This document shows, piece after piece, positions 38,275-49,603 of a DNA stretch of 64,000 bases; within the stretch, counting starts at the first letter, position 1, and the number at the start of each line of letters is the position of its first letter. The stretch is from assembly GCA_037954325.1 (NCBI GenBank), contig JBBMNZ010000009.1:10889501-10953500 (forward strand), written 5' to 3'. Position numbers and translations under genes: made by a program. The stretch comes from Fistularia commersonii. Lineage: Eukaryota; Chordata; Actinopteri; Syngnathiformes; Fistulariidae. A model generated the notes under the pieces. That model did not search any database and was not told where the DNA came from. It saw only the letters and a program-made list of their open reading frames with translations.

Positions 38275-39850
38275 ATTCTTCTTCTTTTACCTGCCTTTTC
38301 CATCTAACCCTATTCTCTGTATCCTCCTCTCTCACACTGACTAACTTCATATCCTCTCTCACTACGTCCATAAATCTTCTCTTTGGTCTTCCTCAGGACC
38401 TCTTGCCTGGCAGCTCCAAGTCCAGCATCCGTCTACCAATATATTCACTATCCCTCCTCTGCACATGACCGAGCCATCTCAGTCTGGCTTCTCTGACTTT
38501 CTCTCCAAAACATCTAACATGTGCTGTTCCTCTGATGGTCTCGTTCCTGATCCTATCCATCCTTGTCACTCCCAAAGAGAACCTCAACATCTTCATCTCT
38601 GCGACCTCCAGCTCTGCTTCCTGTCTTTTCATCAGTGTCACTGTCTCCAAACCATACAACATTGCTAGTCTCACTACTGTTTTATACACCTTTCCTTTCA
38701 TTCTGGCTGATATTTTTCTATCACATAGTACCCCTGACACTTTTCTCCACCTATCCCAACCTGCTTGAACCTGTTTCTTTACCTCTTTTCCACACTCTCT
38801 GTTGCTCTGGCCTGTTGACCCTAAGTACTTGAAATCTTTCAACTTCATGGTCTCCACTCCTTTTAGCCTCACCGTTCCACCCATGTTCCTCACATTCACA
38901 CACATATATTCTGTCTTGCTGCAACTAACCTTCATTTCCCTTCTTTTCTGAGCATATTTCCACCTCTCAAGATGTTCCTCAACCTGTACCCTGCTCTCAC
39001 TACATATCATCATATATATCATATATGTCATCTGCAAACATCATGGTCCATGGAGATTCCTGTCTAACCTTATTTGTCATCCTGTCCATCACCACTCCAA
39101 ACAAGATGTGGCTCAAAGCTGATCCCTGATGAAGCCCCACCTCCACCAGTAACTATGTTACCCCTACAGCACATCTCACCACCGTCTCACAGCTAGCATA
39201 CATGTCCTGCACCAGTCTAACATAATTCTCTGCCACTCCAGACTTTCTCATACAACACCAGAGTTCCTCTCTTGGCACCCTGTCATATGCTTTTTCTAGG
39301 TCTACAAAAGCGCAATACAGCTCCCTCTGACCTTCTCTGTACTTCTCTATGAGCATTCTCAAAGCTAATACTGCATTTGTAATACTCGTTCTAGGCATGA
39401 AGCCATACCGCTGTTCACAAATGCTGACTTCTGCTCCCAGTCTAGTTTCCACTACTCTTTCCCATAACTTCATTGTATGGCTCATCACCTTTATCCCTCT
39501 ATAGTTGCCGCAATTTTGGACATCCCCCTTATTTTTAAAAATGGGCACCAAATGCTCTCCTACCTCGGTCTCCAATCACATTAGCTGTAGTTGTCCAGTC
39601 ATCTGGAAGCTCTCCCTGACCACCCAGTGTCTTTCTCAACTCCTCCCTGAAAACCATCCAACACTCCTACCTTTTCAGCTTCCACCATTTTCTCCTCTGC
39701 ACTCCTTCCCCTCTAACTCCCATCCCACCTGTGGGGCATTGCCACTAACAACATTGAGCATCACACCTTCAATTTTCAGTTTCAGACTCATAAGTCTGAC
39801 ATTCTTTTCACCTCCAGAACATTCCTAACAAACTCCTCCTTCAAGATCAT
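38275..39850 (-). mobile_element. RTE-clade LINE (BovB/Rex3-like), 5'-truncated and decayed
   Basis: Read on the minus strand, a 5' part (39575 to 39153) encodes reverse transcriptase motifs including YRGIKVMSHTMKLWERVVE and FVDLEKAYDRVPREELW. A 3' part (39037 to 38393) encodes KTEYMCVN, DFKYLGSTGQSN, MYGLETVTL, LGVTRMDRIRNE and LRWLGHVQRRDSEYIGRRM. Between them the catalytic MFADD is still visible at about 39045, but short ATATATGAT duplications follow and a stop breaks the frame. The element is dead. The 3' end lies at the left beside a TTC-rich simple tail, and no endonuclease domain is seen. Confidence 0.85.
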
Positions 39851-40049
39851 TTCTACTCCATTTCTCTTCCTGTCAGTACCATGATAGTACATATTGTATG
39901 CATATTGTTTTTTGTTATAATGCAATCAATTAACATATTATTAATTATCCTATTTATCAGGAAATAGCGAATATAGATGTAATAGTGTGTGTGTGCGCGC
40001 GCGCATGTGTGTGTGTGTGCGGGGGCGTGTGTATATTTGTGAGCCCCCC

Positions 40050-40230
40050 ATGCATCCTCTTCTCTTACACCAACTAACTTCATGTCCTCTGTCCTTACAC
40101 CCATATACCCCCTCTTCGGTCGTCTGGACCTCCAGTCCTGTGTACAAATCCAAACCATCTCTATTTGACTTTATCTCCAAATTGTCTAAAAAGTACTGGC
40201 CTCGATGGACTCATTCTCTATGTAAATCAC
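40050..40230 (-). mobile_element. second short RTE LINE 3' fragment
   Basis: On the minus strand a frame reads RRPKRGYMGVRTEDMKLVGV followed by REEDA, matching the arginine-rich end of the RTE ORF. It lies about 200 bp from the larger copy and has its own 3' block, so it is either a separate insertion or a displaced piece. Confidence 0.6.
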
Positions 40231-40331
40231 TTGCTGTTCTTTATTCATTTAAGAAAATTTCTTGATGAATTAGGGATTAGGCCTTTAATAATGCCTTATC
40301 AATGCTTAATAATGTGAGATTATTACAAAAA

Positions 40332-40360
40332 GGCTGTCTCGCACTGCGTGCGAGACAGCC
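40332..40360. repeat. perfect 12-bp hairpin
   Basis: GGCTGTCTCGCA is followed by the 5-nt loop CTGCG and the exact reverse complement TGCGAGACAGCC. It lies in nsmf intron 1, 70-130 bp past an RTE fragment, and does not belong to any repeat I recognise. Confidence 0.85.
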
Positions 40361-40803
40361 TAGAGGGAAGAATGAGGAATATTTGACCAAAAGTAACCTG
40401 ATGAACAGACCTTTTGCAGCAAGGGTCTGTGGTTGTCCGTACCCATGATCTGTCTTTTCCCGGCCCTGAAAATGGGGCCCTCAGTAGGCGAGATTAATTC
40501 CTGTACGCCATCAACTCATTCAGTGGTGACAGCCAGACCTTGACGTTTATGTGTTAAGTTGTGAGCAGTTTGTGTGTCGGCCGGCAGTAGAAGGTTTGAG
40601 GAAACAACAAGTCCGAGTGGGACTGTTGGATGACTTGTGAGGGAGGAGAAATGGGTGACGGTTCTGTTAACCGTTCAAAGCTTTAAATTAGATGGGTTGC
40701 AAACAGATGACCTGATCCTAGTCCCGCTACCAACCCTGCAAACATTAAAAGTCTATTTGTCATGATTTTTTATTTATTTATTTTTTTTAAACTTATCAGA
40801 TTA

Positions 40804-41363
40804 CCGTAATTTTCGGACTATTGAGTACACCTGAATATGAGTCGTACCAGCAAAAAATAGATGAGTAAATATATGTGTACATATACAGGCTGCACTTGTC
40901 TATAAGCCATAGGTCCATGTTGTAACATGAGATTTACACTGAAAGATGTTACATAGAAACTAAACTTTTTCCCCTTGTAATTCAATACATACCGGTAACA
41001 TCAGCAAATATGAACTGAAAATGCTTTTTTTCCGTGCTTTTTTTTCTGAACAGTGCTTGTAACACAGCTGATGAAAGAGATTGATAATAAATTACACAAG
41101 GAAAAGTCTATCTATCCATCCATTTTCTATCCCCGCTTTTTCCTACTCCAGCTGATCACTATCTTTGTCTTCTTCCTGCGCCCAGAAACCATTAAAGTCA
41201 TCTTCTTCAGTGTCGCAATTGAACTGCGACACAGTAATTTCATTGTCCTGATGTGACAAGGCAAAGTGTATGGCGGCATGAAGCCCAAACAAATTCCATT
41301 TATAAGCTACATCATTGTTTAAGTCGCAGTGTTCAAATCAGTGTAAAAGTCCGGAAATTAAGG
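40804..41363. mobile_element. pogo/Tc1-superfamily non-autonomous element, copy 2
   Basis: Termini CCGTAATTTTCGGAC and GTCCGGAAATTAAGG are flanked by TA (40802-40803 and 41364-41365). It is longer than copy 1 because of extra internal sequence, including a SINE-tail-like piece near 41108-41150. The minus-strand open stretch at about 41158-41215 reads DTEEDDFNGFWAQEEDKDSD, clearly related to copy 1. Confidence 0.75.
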
Positions 41364-41984
41364 TAGATATCATATCTCATTTGCACATGCACTATGTGCT
41401 TTCATTAATAAAAGAAAATGTTTGATGTAGCTTAAGATCACTGGACTTTCCTTATGGCTAATGAATTTCTGAGAGTGATCATTTTTGTGGAATTCATATT
41501 ACCTTTATACATTATCCAGTCTCATGATGTATTTTAAGTCTAATATTATGTCTGCACTTAAGCTTACACAAATCAACAATACCCTCTCAGTTTACAATCC
41601 TTATGAAGATCAATCTTCATCAGGCTACTGCAGCTAAGTGTCATGGATTCTCTTCTGTCACTGCAAAGTGCTGTTATCTGTGGTCAAAACAAATATAGTA
41701 AACAGCTTTAAAAAAAAAGGTTGAAATTATCAGGATTAGCCCAATAGATAAAGAAGATGTGATGCTGAGATGCAGCATAAGCATATATGAAATCTCATAA
41801 ACCAACCTGTTACAAATGTAAACATCCAACTCAGAAAGGGGTAATTTGTAGGTTGTAATACTACATCATTGGCATGTGCACAAATGTCAAAAACTGAAAT
41901 ATTTTTCACTGACTTCACTTTTGCGCTCAACTGAAATTACCTCAGTCTTATACAGATGATGTTCATATGTTGCAGTAAATGTCC

Positions 41985-42048
41985 ACTTTCTGCTGTGAGT
42001 TGTTGAAATCTCCCCATTGTGGGATTAAAGGAATATTCTATTCTATTC
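41985..42048 (+). mobile_element. Rex/CR1-like LINE 3' tail
   Basis: The sequence ccccattgtgggattaaagg followed by (ATTCT)n is a standard fish LINE 3' end. It is the sense-oriented relative of the tail nested at 17064-17290. Confidence 0.6.
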
Positions 42049-42169
42049 TATGTCGCTGTGTATTTTGAGCAACTGGAGTAAAATTCAGACATTCCCTCCT
42101 GGGAAAAAATGCAAAAAAAAGAAAAAAAATCAAATTTATAAAAGAAATGCCAACAAAATGAAACGAAGA

Positions 42170-42515
42170 ACGGGGCGGCATGGTTCGCGCTTCCGCCTCA
42201 CAGAAAGAAGATCCCTGGTTCAATTCTGCCTGAAGTGGGCCTGTTCCATGAGTTAGCATGTTCTTCCTCCGCCTGAGTGGTTCAGGTGATCTCTGGTTTC
42301 CACCTACAGTCCAAAAACATGCTGCATTGGGGACCTGAAATTGTCCAATCCTGTGAATGAGCAAGCAAATCGTTGTATGTATCTGTACCCCTGTGATCAA
42401 CTGGCGACTAGTCCAAGGTGAACACTGCCTCTTGTCCAATGACAGCTGGGCATTGGCTCCGGCATCCCAACACCCCTAAGTGCTGGAAGAGCGGTCTAGA
42501 TAATGAATAAATAAC
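42170..42515 (+). mobile_element. teleost tRNA-derived SINE, copy 7 (most complete)
   Basis: It runs from the head ggggcggcatggttcgcgct with ctggttcaattctgcc as B-box-like region, through the core (ggtttccacctacagtccaa), the middle (gcgactagtccaaggtgaac; caatgacagctgggcattgg) and the end (gaagagcggtctagataatg). Confidence 0.8.
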
Positions 42516-44225
42516 TGAAAGTCTTGTCACATGAAGAATGATGCAGTGTCCTTTACATGTTAAAAGGGTAACAGCGGGATGTACCGAGTCCCCAGATCTC
42601 AGTCTCAGACACAGGAAAAAATGTTAGACTTTGGCGTCAGGCTTGCCAGAAGAGGCTTCATGTTTTATCAGATGACTTTGTCCTCTAGCGCACATTCTTT
42701 GGCGCTGCGTGCTTTATGTATGAGGATGCTGGCGGAGATGAAATGGTGAGCTATCATTTGTAAGATAGCAGGGTGGAACTGGATGCACAGTAATAAAGAC
42801 TGAGCAGTTGCTTTTTTTTTTTTTTTTTTTCTTGCAGCACCTCTGCTGTCATATTTTCACAATCCACTGCAGGGACCGGACACCACATCACGAGGGATTA
42901 CCGCAGTTTCTCTTGTAATACCTGACTCGTGTTTCCAAAGCGCATATTTAACATTGATTGACTTGCTGCGCGAGTTAATTTGTCCCCCCAGGATATTTCA
43001 TTTCAACACGTGAAGCGGCTCGGGTCCGCACACGGGCCTCTCCGGAGAAATCCTGCATGTCAGGAAAAGCAAAGGGCGGGAGTCAGAGCGGCAGTGGGAG
43101 TTTGAACAAGAAAAGCAAGTGTAAGCGAGAAGGGGAGATGGATTCTTACCATCTGTGCCGTTCCTCGCCGCATTCCTCCTGGTTCCTAATGAGGCAGCAA
43201 GTATGCGCCGTCCCTGGACAGGCTTTAGGGGCTGTCACTGCGACCTTGAGAAGATTTGTATTTCCACAGATTTCCAAGTCTTCGCAGGGTTTCTTTGTGC
43301 AAATACATACCCCTTTGTGTGTGTGTGAGCGTTCTCTTAATGCTTTTGGAGGACTTCATCACCGTGAGCATTTGTGCCAATTTCCCCAAAAGATGTAAAC
43401 AGTTCATAGTCCTCCTTTACAGCAACTGCAGATTTTGGCACGCCCAGCTATTTTACATCACTATAATCTTGATGTATTATACATAGAGATTTTTTTTAAA
43501 CTATTAAAAAAGAAAATAAGCATGCTGATTCATGCTGGATCCATCAGTCAGTCTGTTGACTCCCATTTTGGAGTCTATTTGAATCCAGCGGAACAATGAG
43601 TATTCAAGTTGAATAAGCAATAAGCAAGGATTGGATGGAGAAAAATACGAAATTGATTGATGTCAGTGGCTCACTGCTTTTCAGGGCTCTCTTAATCCAT
43701 ACCATAGTTAAAGATATGGGCTGTTTGAGAAATTGTTCAGTAATACATGATTCATTTGTGACTCCAAATTATGAATCAGAAATGCTGCATTAAACATGCC
43801 GCTCATGCGGTTAATGCCTTAAGGTTTGTCTCCAGTCCCTTGTAGTCGCTTCATGTCATTCTGCTTTAATGACGTGCTAATAACCACTAGTGATTTTAGC
43901 TGGTTATCCCGCTATCTTAGCATTAGATTAGTCTGCTATCCATACTGTAACTGTAACATTGTGGGTTAGCACAATTTATTGCAGTATATTACAAGTTGAT
44001 AAGCTTAAATGATATGGCTGATAAAGAGAATTTTGTATAATTTCTTACATCCACAGACTTACTCCTCATTTATTCGTATTTGGCACCAAATGTTTATAAG
44101 GAAATTTAGCTGGTACATAAACATTGTGAGCGTCTTAACTGCACTTAAAACTGCATGTCGTGTGTTTGCGCGTCTGTGACCGGAATGGAGAGCTTTGAAA
44201 ACAATCTTAGTCTGGCAAAATAAAT

Positions 44226-44510
44226 AGAGGCGGAACGAGGAGATGGTTCAATTCCATCGCGAAATCTTTCTGTGAGCGGTTTGCATGTTCTCACCGTGTC
44301 TAGTTAAGTTTCCTCCCACAGTCCAAAAACAAGCAGTAGGTTTATTGGAGACCTCGATATACCCAGGTATGGGAATGAGAGTGAATGGTTGTATGTCTAT
44401 ATGTGGCCCCGTGATTGGCTGGTGACCAGTCCAGGGTGAACCCCATCTCTCGGCCCAGAGTGCAGGATAAGCAGGATAGATAATAAATGGATGAATGAAT
44501 GAATGAATAC
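44226..44510 (+). mobile_element. teleost tRNA-derived SINE, copy 8
   Basis: Head gaggcggaacgaggagatgg with ggttcaattccatcgc, core gtttcctcccacagtccaaa, middle ggctggtgaccagtccaggg, end caggataagcaggatagata with a (TGAA)n tail. Confidence 0.75.
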
Positions 44511-45259
44511 TAAACACTGTTTATCAACTGAACAGACCACTGAGAAAATTCCCATCAGTTGCTCTGTGAATACATTATCATGTATGCCGTCAGCATTTAC
44601 TCCAGCCATCGTCACTAAAAAGAAATGTTTGTTTGCAGTAATTGCAGTGGTATATTGTGAATTATCTGATGGGAGGCCTTGTTTGTCTTTACTACTCTTC
44701 GACTCGGCATGGACGCTGTCATTCAGCCGCCGAACTAGAGGCTATTAATGTAATTTGGTTTTGGCTGCATGCACAGCCTTTCCGGGTGCAACGCTTAGAA
44801 ACAAGTGGAACTGCACTCGCACTCCTGGGATGTATATGGAAAGAAGGCTTCTCATGCTTTCAAGGTTAAAACTTTCCTAAGCTGGAAGATACACTATACA
44901 TGTGCATACATGAGTACTCTCTCTCACACACATGCACACACATCCCCTGTGCATGTATACTCAGTTATGGCCCGCTGGTCACGGTGACATTCAGCAGTGG
45001 ACTAGGTCGTATAGGTAAATCAAGTGCAACCGAAGCGGTTCCTCGCTCTATCTCCCCCTGCCATGCCTCCTTTATGGAGATCCAAGAGCGGCGTGTCTTA
45101 ATCTGGGAGTGGCACAAACCAACAGAGAAAGCAGTCAGGTTTCTAATTTACAAAAAAAAAAAAAAAACCAACACATTTCTCTGTTCTCTGCCCCCCCGCT
45201 CGCCCTTCCTATCCACCCATAAATGAATGTTTTTATGTGTGTCATGTGTGTCCCTACAG

Positions 45260-45321
45260 AGCAGCACGAGCATTTGGAGAGTACCTGTCCCATACACACC
45301 CTGAAAACCGAAACGGATCAG
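45260..45321 (+). CDS. nsmf: nsmf exon 2
   Basis: The acceptor tccctacag is followed by 62 nt encoding (R)AARAFGEYLSHTHPENRNGS and one base of the next codon, then the donor gtcagc. Human NSMF has AARAFGEYLSQSHPENRNGA here, differing at three positions. The first base completes Arg24 from exon 1 and the last begins Ala45. Residues 24-45. This is one of the most conserved blocks of the family, which makes the gene assignment secure. Confidence 0.97.
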
Positions 45322-45567
45322 GTCAGCGTCTCTGCCATCCTGCCACTCATCCATCCTGTTACTCCGTTATTCTCCCCTCATCCTCCACCTCCTTCACCGT
45401 GTCCCTCCATAAAAACGCCAGGCTGTTAATGTCACTCCAGCGGCCGATAGACGAAGAAAGAGGGGATAAATTCTATCACATCACTCAACTTGTCTTCTTT
45501 TAGCGCCTTGCATTTCCTATTGTGATGTGTTTGTATTTATTACCTTTTCTGTTCTTTTGAATTCCAG

Positions 45568-46548
45568 CTCATCTTCTTTGTGAAACCCTGGTGGGCGCCG
45601 ACCCCGAGTCGCCAAGTAATACAATCGGTCCCGACAACAACAACCGCCGTCATCCGTGCTCCGATATCACCGAGGGCTCGGAGGACAACGCAGAGCGGGA
45701 GCTGAATTCAGGGCTGGGCCTTCAACAGCGACCGCCGCCGCCCATCACTGTCTCCGGCAAGCCGGCGCGGCTCTCCCTGGAGCGCAGCTTCTCGGCAGAG
45801 GAGGACCAGCAGAAGTGTGTTGAGTGCACCCTGCAGCCTGCTCGAGTGTACACCATTACCACGCAGCACGGTATGCTGATGAGCGGCGGACGGGGCAGTA
45901 AGGAGAGCCTAGAACTGGATGTCCTGAAGGAGAAGTCAGGGAGCGGGGGCCCGGGGTCCCGGGGCGGCGGTAGTGGCGGTAGTAGCCACACCACCTTGAT
46001 TCAACCTTCCACTTCCCCTTCGTCCACCTCATCATCTCCAACCCAGTACCACCAGACCAGCAGCAGCAGCAGCAGCAGCAGCCGTGGCATCAGCGGCTGT
46101 GGAGGAAGCCACCATCACAGCAACCATCACCACAGTAACCACCACCACCATTGCGCCGCTGGCCCTAATGCCTCTTCAAGCGGCGACGGGGGCGGCGGCG
46201 GCGGCGGCGGCGGGGCACGCGGGAGCGGCAACAGCAACAGCAACCAGCAATCTCTGAGCGTGGCGGCGTCTCACTCGCATCACGCGTCGCACCACCACTC
46301 TCACCATTACCATCACCTCTCTCAACCCCCGCTGCAGACCTCGGTCAGCGCGCACAACATCCGTGGCTGGGGAGAAAGCGGGAAAGGGGAGGCGGAATGC
46401 AGCGGGCTGGCTTGCGATTCCTGTAGCGGCGCCCCCTCGCGAAGCCAGGGCTCCCTGGACCTTGAGAGCACCTCCCGAGAGCAAGGCAAGCAGCCCCAAC
46501 CTCTAGAGCGGATATGGAGTATGGACCGAGTGACTGGGCTGGAGAGAG
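45568..46548 (+). CDS. nsmf: nsmf exon 3 (981 nt, low-complexity expansion)
   Basis: The acceptor gaattccag is followed by HLLCETLVGADPES (human has HLLADAYSG), and the exon ends LERIWSMDRVTGLER before the donor gtgaga (human LERMYSVDRVSDD). It covers residues 45-372. Conserved points include RVYTIT (residues 137-142) and the LERIWSMDRV block (357-366). Between about residues 168 and 295 the protein is Ser/Gly/His-rich: Ser run at 209-216, His-rich 225-239, Gly run 252-260, second His-rich stretch 280-294. The human protein has only a short PHHHSQP stretch in this area, so the fish exon is longer by roughly 150 residues. The segment is probably disordered. Serines here may be phosphorylated, as in the region around rat Jacob Ser180, but I could not place that site. 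Confidence 0.95.
46056..46215 (+). repeat. nsmf: coding trinucleotide runs in nsmf exon 3
   Basis: An (AGC)n run at about 46059-46081 encodes poly-Ser and a (GGC)n run at about 46189-46215 encodes poly-Gly, with CAC/CAT codons between them giving poly-His. In-frame length variation between individuals would be expected. Confidence 0.85.
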
Positions 46549-47984
46549 GTGAGAGGATGGAGGACACACAGAAAGGGACCAGAATTAGGTCAAAGGGTCA
46601 TCTCGGCTCGTTCGTAAGATCTCGCGGATGAGAAGATCGGGGGTTTTGTTGTATCGGCCCATTACATTCTCCTTCGTGCTCTGAAACGTAATTTTAAATA
46701 TAAACAACAAAAAGTCACAAAGATGACAGGAAAACGGTGAATACACTGTTTGAAGACTAATAAACAACCCTTCCAATTGGAAACAGGATGTTACACTCTC
46801 CTGATATGATTCCACTATTCATTATGGATCCTTTTCTTTAATGAATTTAAGCTTTTTAAAGATTTTCCGCTATTTTGGTTTGACTTGTCTTATTTTATAT
46901 TCAAATAATCCTTATCCCTATCTATATCTAGATATGTGAAAAAAGACTTTATTCTCTTCAGATAATACAGTTTAATGGTCAATGAGCCACCAGCATTGCA
47001 GTGTTCAATATCATGTTTGCTTTCAAATGCTTTCAAAATGTCACGTCTGGGATGGAGACAACCGCAGAACAAATCATAAACAGACGATAAAATATTTAAA
47101 AAATGAATGGAGAGCATTAACACTATGACTCTAGTGCAGTCTTAATGTCCAAGTGGCGTTCCCTCATCTGAAGTCAGAGACAGGCAGGACATACAATAAT
47201 AACCCAACATGTCTTTAGTATCTCTGAGTGTCCGTTGTTTCTCTGCACATGCAAGTTATTTTTTGACCGTTTCTACCAGTGCTTTGTAAAATGTTTGTTT
47301 GTGACGAGTGGGCGACATGAGACAAATAGCACTCAATGGTCTGCACCGTGTGCTTTCGGTACAGACAGATGTCTCGTGTCTGGGAGTATTGATACAGTAT
47401 CGAAAGAACAGATAGCGTCATTTATCACCGCATTCATAATGTCGCTCAACCACATAAACATTATGTTAATTAGACCGTCGTCACAACGTATTGACTTTGC
47501 CCAGAGATCTAATGCCACCTAAAATAACTTCACTAGCTCGCCACCTCCCTTTCTCTTTGTGGTTAAAATGCTCAGAAAGGAATTTTCATATTTCGGGAAT
47601 AGATTTTGTGCAGATGCGGTCAAAAACTGGATGAAAGCAGCTTTATCACTTTATCTGTGAGTGACAGGAACAACCGAAATAACACCCAAATTAAACAGTC
47701 AAACTGAAATTAGTGAAGGTGTTTTCCCCTGATTCTTAAATTAATCTTCAACACCCCCCCCAAGTTGGACATGGCTATCTTTACTTCTAACTCTTGGTCT
47801 GTCTTCTTTTCTCTCTCCCTGTGTGTCTTCCTCTCTCCGTTTGTCAAGTGATGGACTGAAAAAAATCTGGGGGTCATCTGCTGGTCCCATGCATGGACAT
47901 TTCAAATATTCAAAGTGCATTTTATAGCACCTGTCTTTTTAATCCTTTCGCTCTTGACGTCGTATATCTTTTTCTCTCTTGCAG
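46549..47984 (+). other. nsmf: nsmf intron 3
   Basis: A 1.4-kb phase-1 intron from gtgaga to ctctcttgcag. It contains no recognised repeat or gene. The open frame of exon 3 continues to a stop at 46629-46631 if the donor is not used. Confidence 0.85.
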
Positions 47985-48051
47985 ATGATGCGAACTGGTT
48001 CCCTAAGGAGAACATGTTCTCCTTCCAGACTGCCACCACAACTATGCAGGC
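47985..48051 (+). CDS. nsmf: nsmf exon 4 (FSFQTATTTMQA block)
   Basis: The strong acceptor (ttttctctcttgcag) is followed by 67 nt encoding (D)DANWFPKENMFSFQTATTTM then Q and two bases of Ala394, and the donor gtgagt. Human reads TWFPKENLFSFQTATTTMQA, so this block is nearly invariant. Residues 372-394. Confidence 0.97.
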
Positions 48052-49182
48052 GTGAGTTTCGAACCTTCAAGCATCACACGCGTATCTGATTATTGACACC
48101 CAAACTGACCATGTTTATAGAAATCGTCCAAATTTAGCCAAAAGCTTGATTTAAATCTACCTCTCGGGCTTCTATTGATATTCATTTTGCTGAGCGATAA
48201 AAATGTGCTTTAAGATCTTTAAAGCTTGCTCCAGGAGAGCAATCCATCACATCAAATCCCCTTTTTTCTTTGTTCAGATTAAATAATTGATGCGTAGCAA
48301 TGCAGTTGCAAGGGCGGAGGGTTTTCTCCGGAAAGCTCTTCTCGCGGGTACGTTCGCAGGTCGTAGGGTGCTCAAGGAATGGCGAAGATGACAAATCCTC
48401 GTGATCACTTTCACTGTGAAATTAACCATAAACTGGTGGCATTGAAATGCAAAAAGGGTTTGTTGTGATCACGTGATAACCGGGATCGATGAATCGACGA
48501 CATTTTCAAATGTGTTTTTCTGTTCTCTTAAAAAAGGGTATCCAGGATTATATGACACTGGTCCACATTTTCAGCTTTTGAGGTCTAAAAGGAGAAAAGA
48601 TGAGTGGAACTCGTCCACTCCCGAGCGAGAAACAGCGATCAGTTTTCCTCAAAGCAAAGTCTGCAAATGATCTAACGACTCCTAGACCAGAATTTTGATC
48701 AGGAATCATGAAAAAAGGACTCATTCAAATTACTGCCACTGCCAACTGCTGCCTTCTGGCACCAACTCAACACCTGACAGTCTGCAGACTTGAAGATTTA
48801 CAGGGAGTCCATTGCGTATGAGAAAAACAAATCAATCGATTACAAGACCTGTCACTTCCAATCATTGTGGGCCCCATTGATCGTTTAGACCTCAATTATA
48901 CTTTTTATCTTGGATGTTCGGACCATACGGTTGCCTTCCGTGTCTACATGAAAAAGCAACTCCTCAGTAAATCTGCATAATAATGAATCGCGTGATAACG
49001 GATACTTGCAGTCTCATGGGTCGGTTTTCATTTATTGAGGTCAGACAAGGACACTCATTATCCTGTTGGTCCCGACTGTCTTTGTTTTTCGGACTCAGTG
49101 CTCGATGGTGTCTCAATGTGACTTTTTTCCTCTCCTCTCGGTTCGCTTTCCATGCCGACTGATCCTGGGACACACAAAACAG
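48052..49182 (+). other. nsmf: nsmf intron 4
   Basis: A 1.1-kb intron with no recognised repeat. Near its end a pyrimidine tract (ttttttcctctcctctcgg at about 49124) lies about 60 nt upstream of the microexon acceptor, followed by a TGC triplet, a layout typical of neural microexons. Confidence 0.7.
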
Positions 49183-49188
49183 GATATC
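49183..49188 (+). CDS. nsmf: nsmf 6-nt microexon (adds Ile-Ser)
   Basis: The bases GATATC lie between the acceptor acaaaacag and a near-perfect donor (gtgagtat). Splicing exon 4 (GC) to GATATC to exon 6 (G) gives GCG-ATA-TCG, Ala-Ile-Ser, exactly the human sequence MQAISVFR at this point. Skipping it gives GCG alone and keeps frame (MQA-AFR). As I recall, human NSMF isoforms of 530 and 528 residues differ by two residues, which a 6-nt microexon would explain. Six bases alone are weak evidence, but the matching phase, peptide and donor make it likely. Confidence 0.82.
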
Positions 49189-49567
49189 GTGAGTATTCTT
49201 TCCCGCTTGCTTTCTAATTTGAAACTTGCTTACCTCTAACTGCTGTTCCGTAACACCCCATCCTCAGCCTGCCTAACAATGCACCCTAACAAGAAATGTC
49301 AGGAGAGAGTAGATAGCCTCAAGGTTTGTGTGTGTGCGTGTTTGTGTTTTGGCTGAGGTTGTTTTCAATTTTGAACCGGCGCAAGCAATATTCATTTGGA
49401 ATTTTAGCAAAATAATAAGCCAAGGGATTTGCAAAGGAAAGGACAGCGTCCAGTGTAATCCATTGTACAGCCGAAAATCTTCCCAACCCAAGTCAGAGTA
49501 ACATCCAAGGGTTGGTTGAGCAAAATCCTTTCGGCTTACATGACCCTTCAGTGGTACTGTCGGTGCG

Positions 49568-49603
<36 letters not shown>

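Larger units (their letters stand above)
29722..45259 (+). other. nsmf: nsmf intron 1 (about 15.5 kb, repeat-rich)
   Basis: This phase-2 intron starts gtgagt and ends tccctacag. It holds (CA)39, a compound tetranucleotide repeat, four SINE copies, an RTE LINE and smaller RTE piece, two pogo-like elements and a LINE tail, all listed separately. I see no additional exon. Unassigned stretches of more than 300 bases are 30941-31604, 32787-35998, 36826-38274, 42516-44225 and 44511-45259. Confidence 0.85.

Noticed and set aside
38139..38832. Plus-strand Ser/Leu-rich frames across the RTE element
   Set aside because: They are antisense shadows of the RTE ORF on the minus strand.
42977..43407. Open frame starting SGKAKGGSQSGSGS in a GC-richer part of intron 1
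   Set aside because: It has no splice sites in phase with nsmf, no matching family and a Ser/Gly/Lys bias typical of chance frames.
46549..46631. Extension of the exon 3 open frame past its donor to a stop
   Set aside because: The donor matches the human exon boundary and exon 4 follows in phase; the extra 27 codons are intronic read-through.
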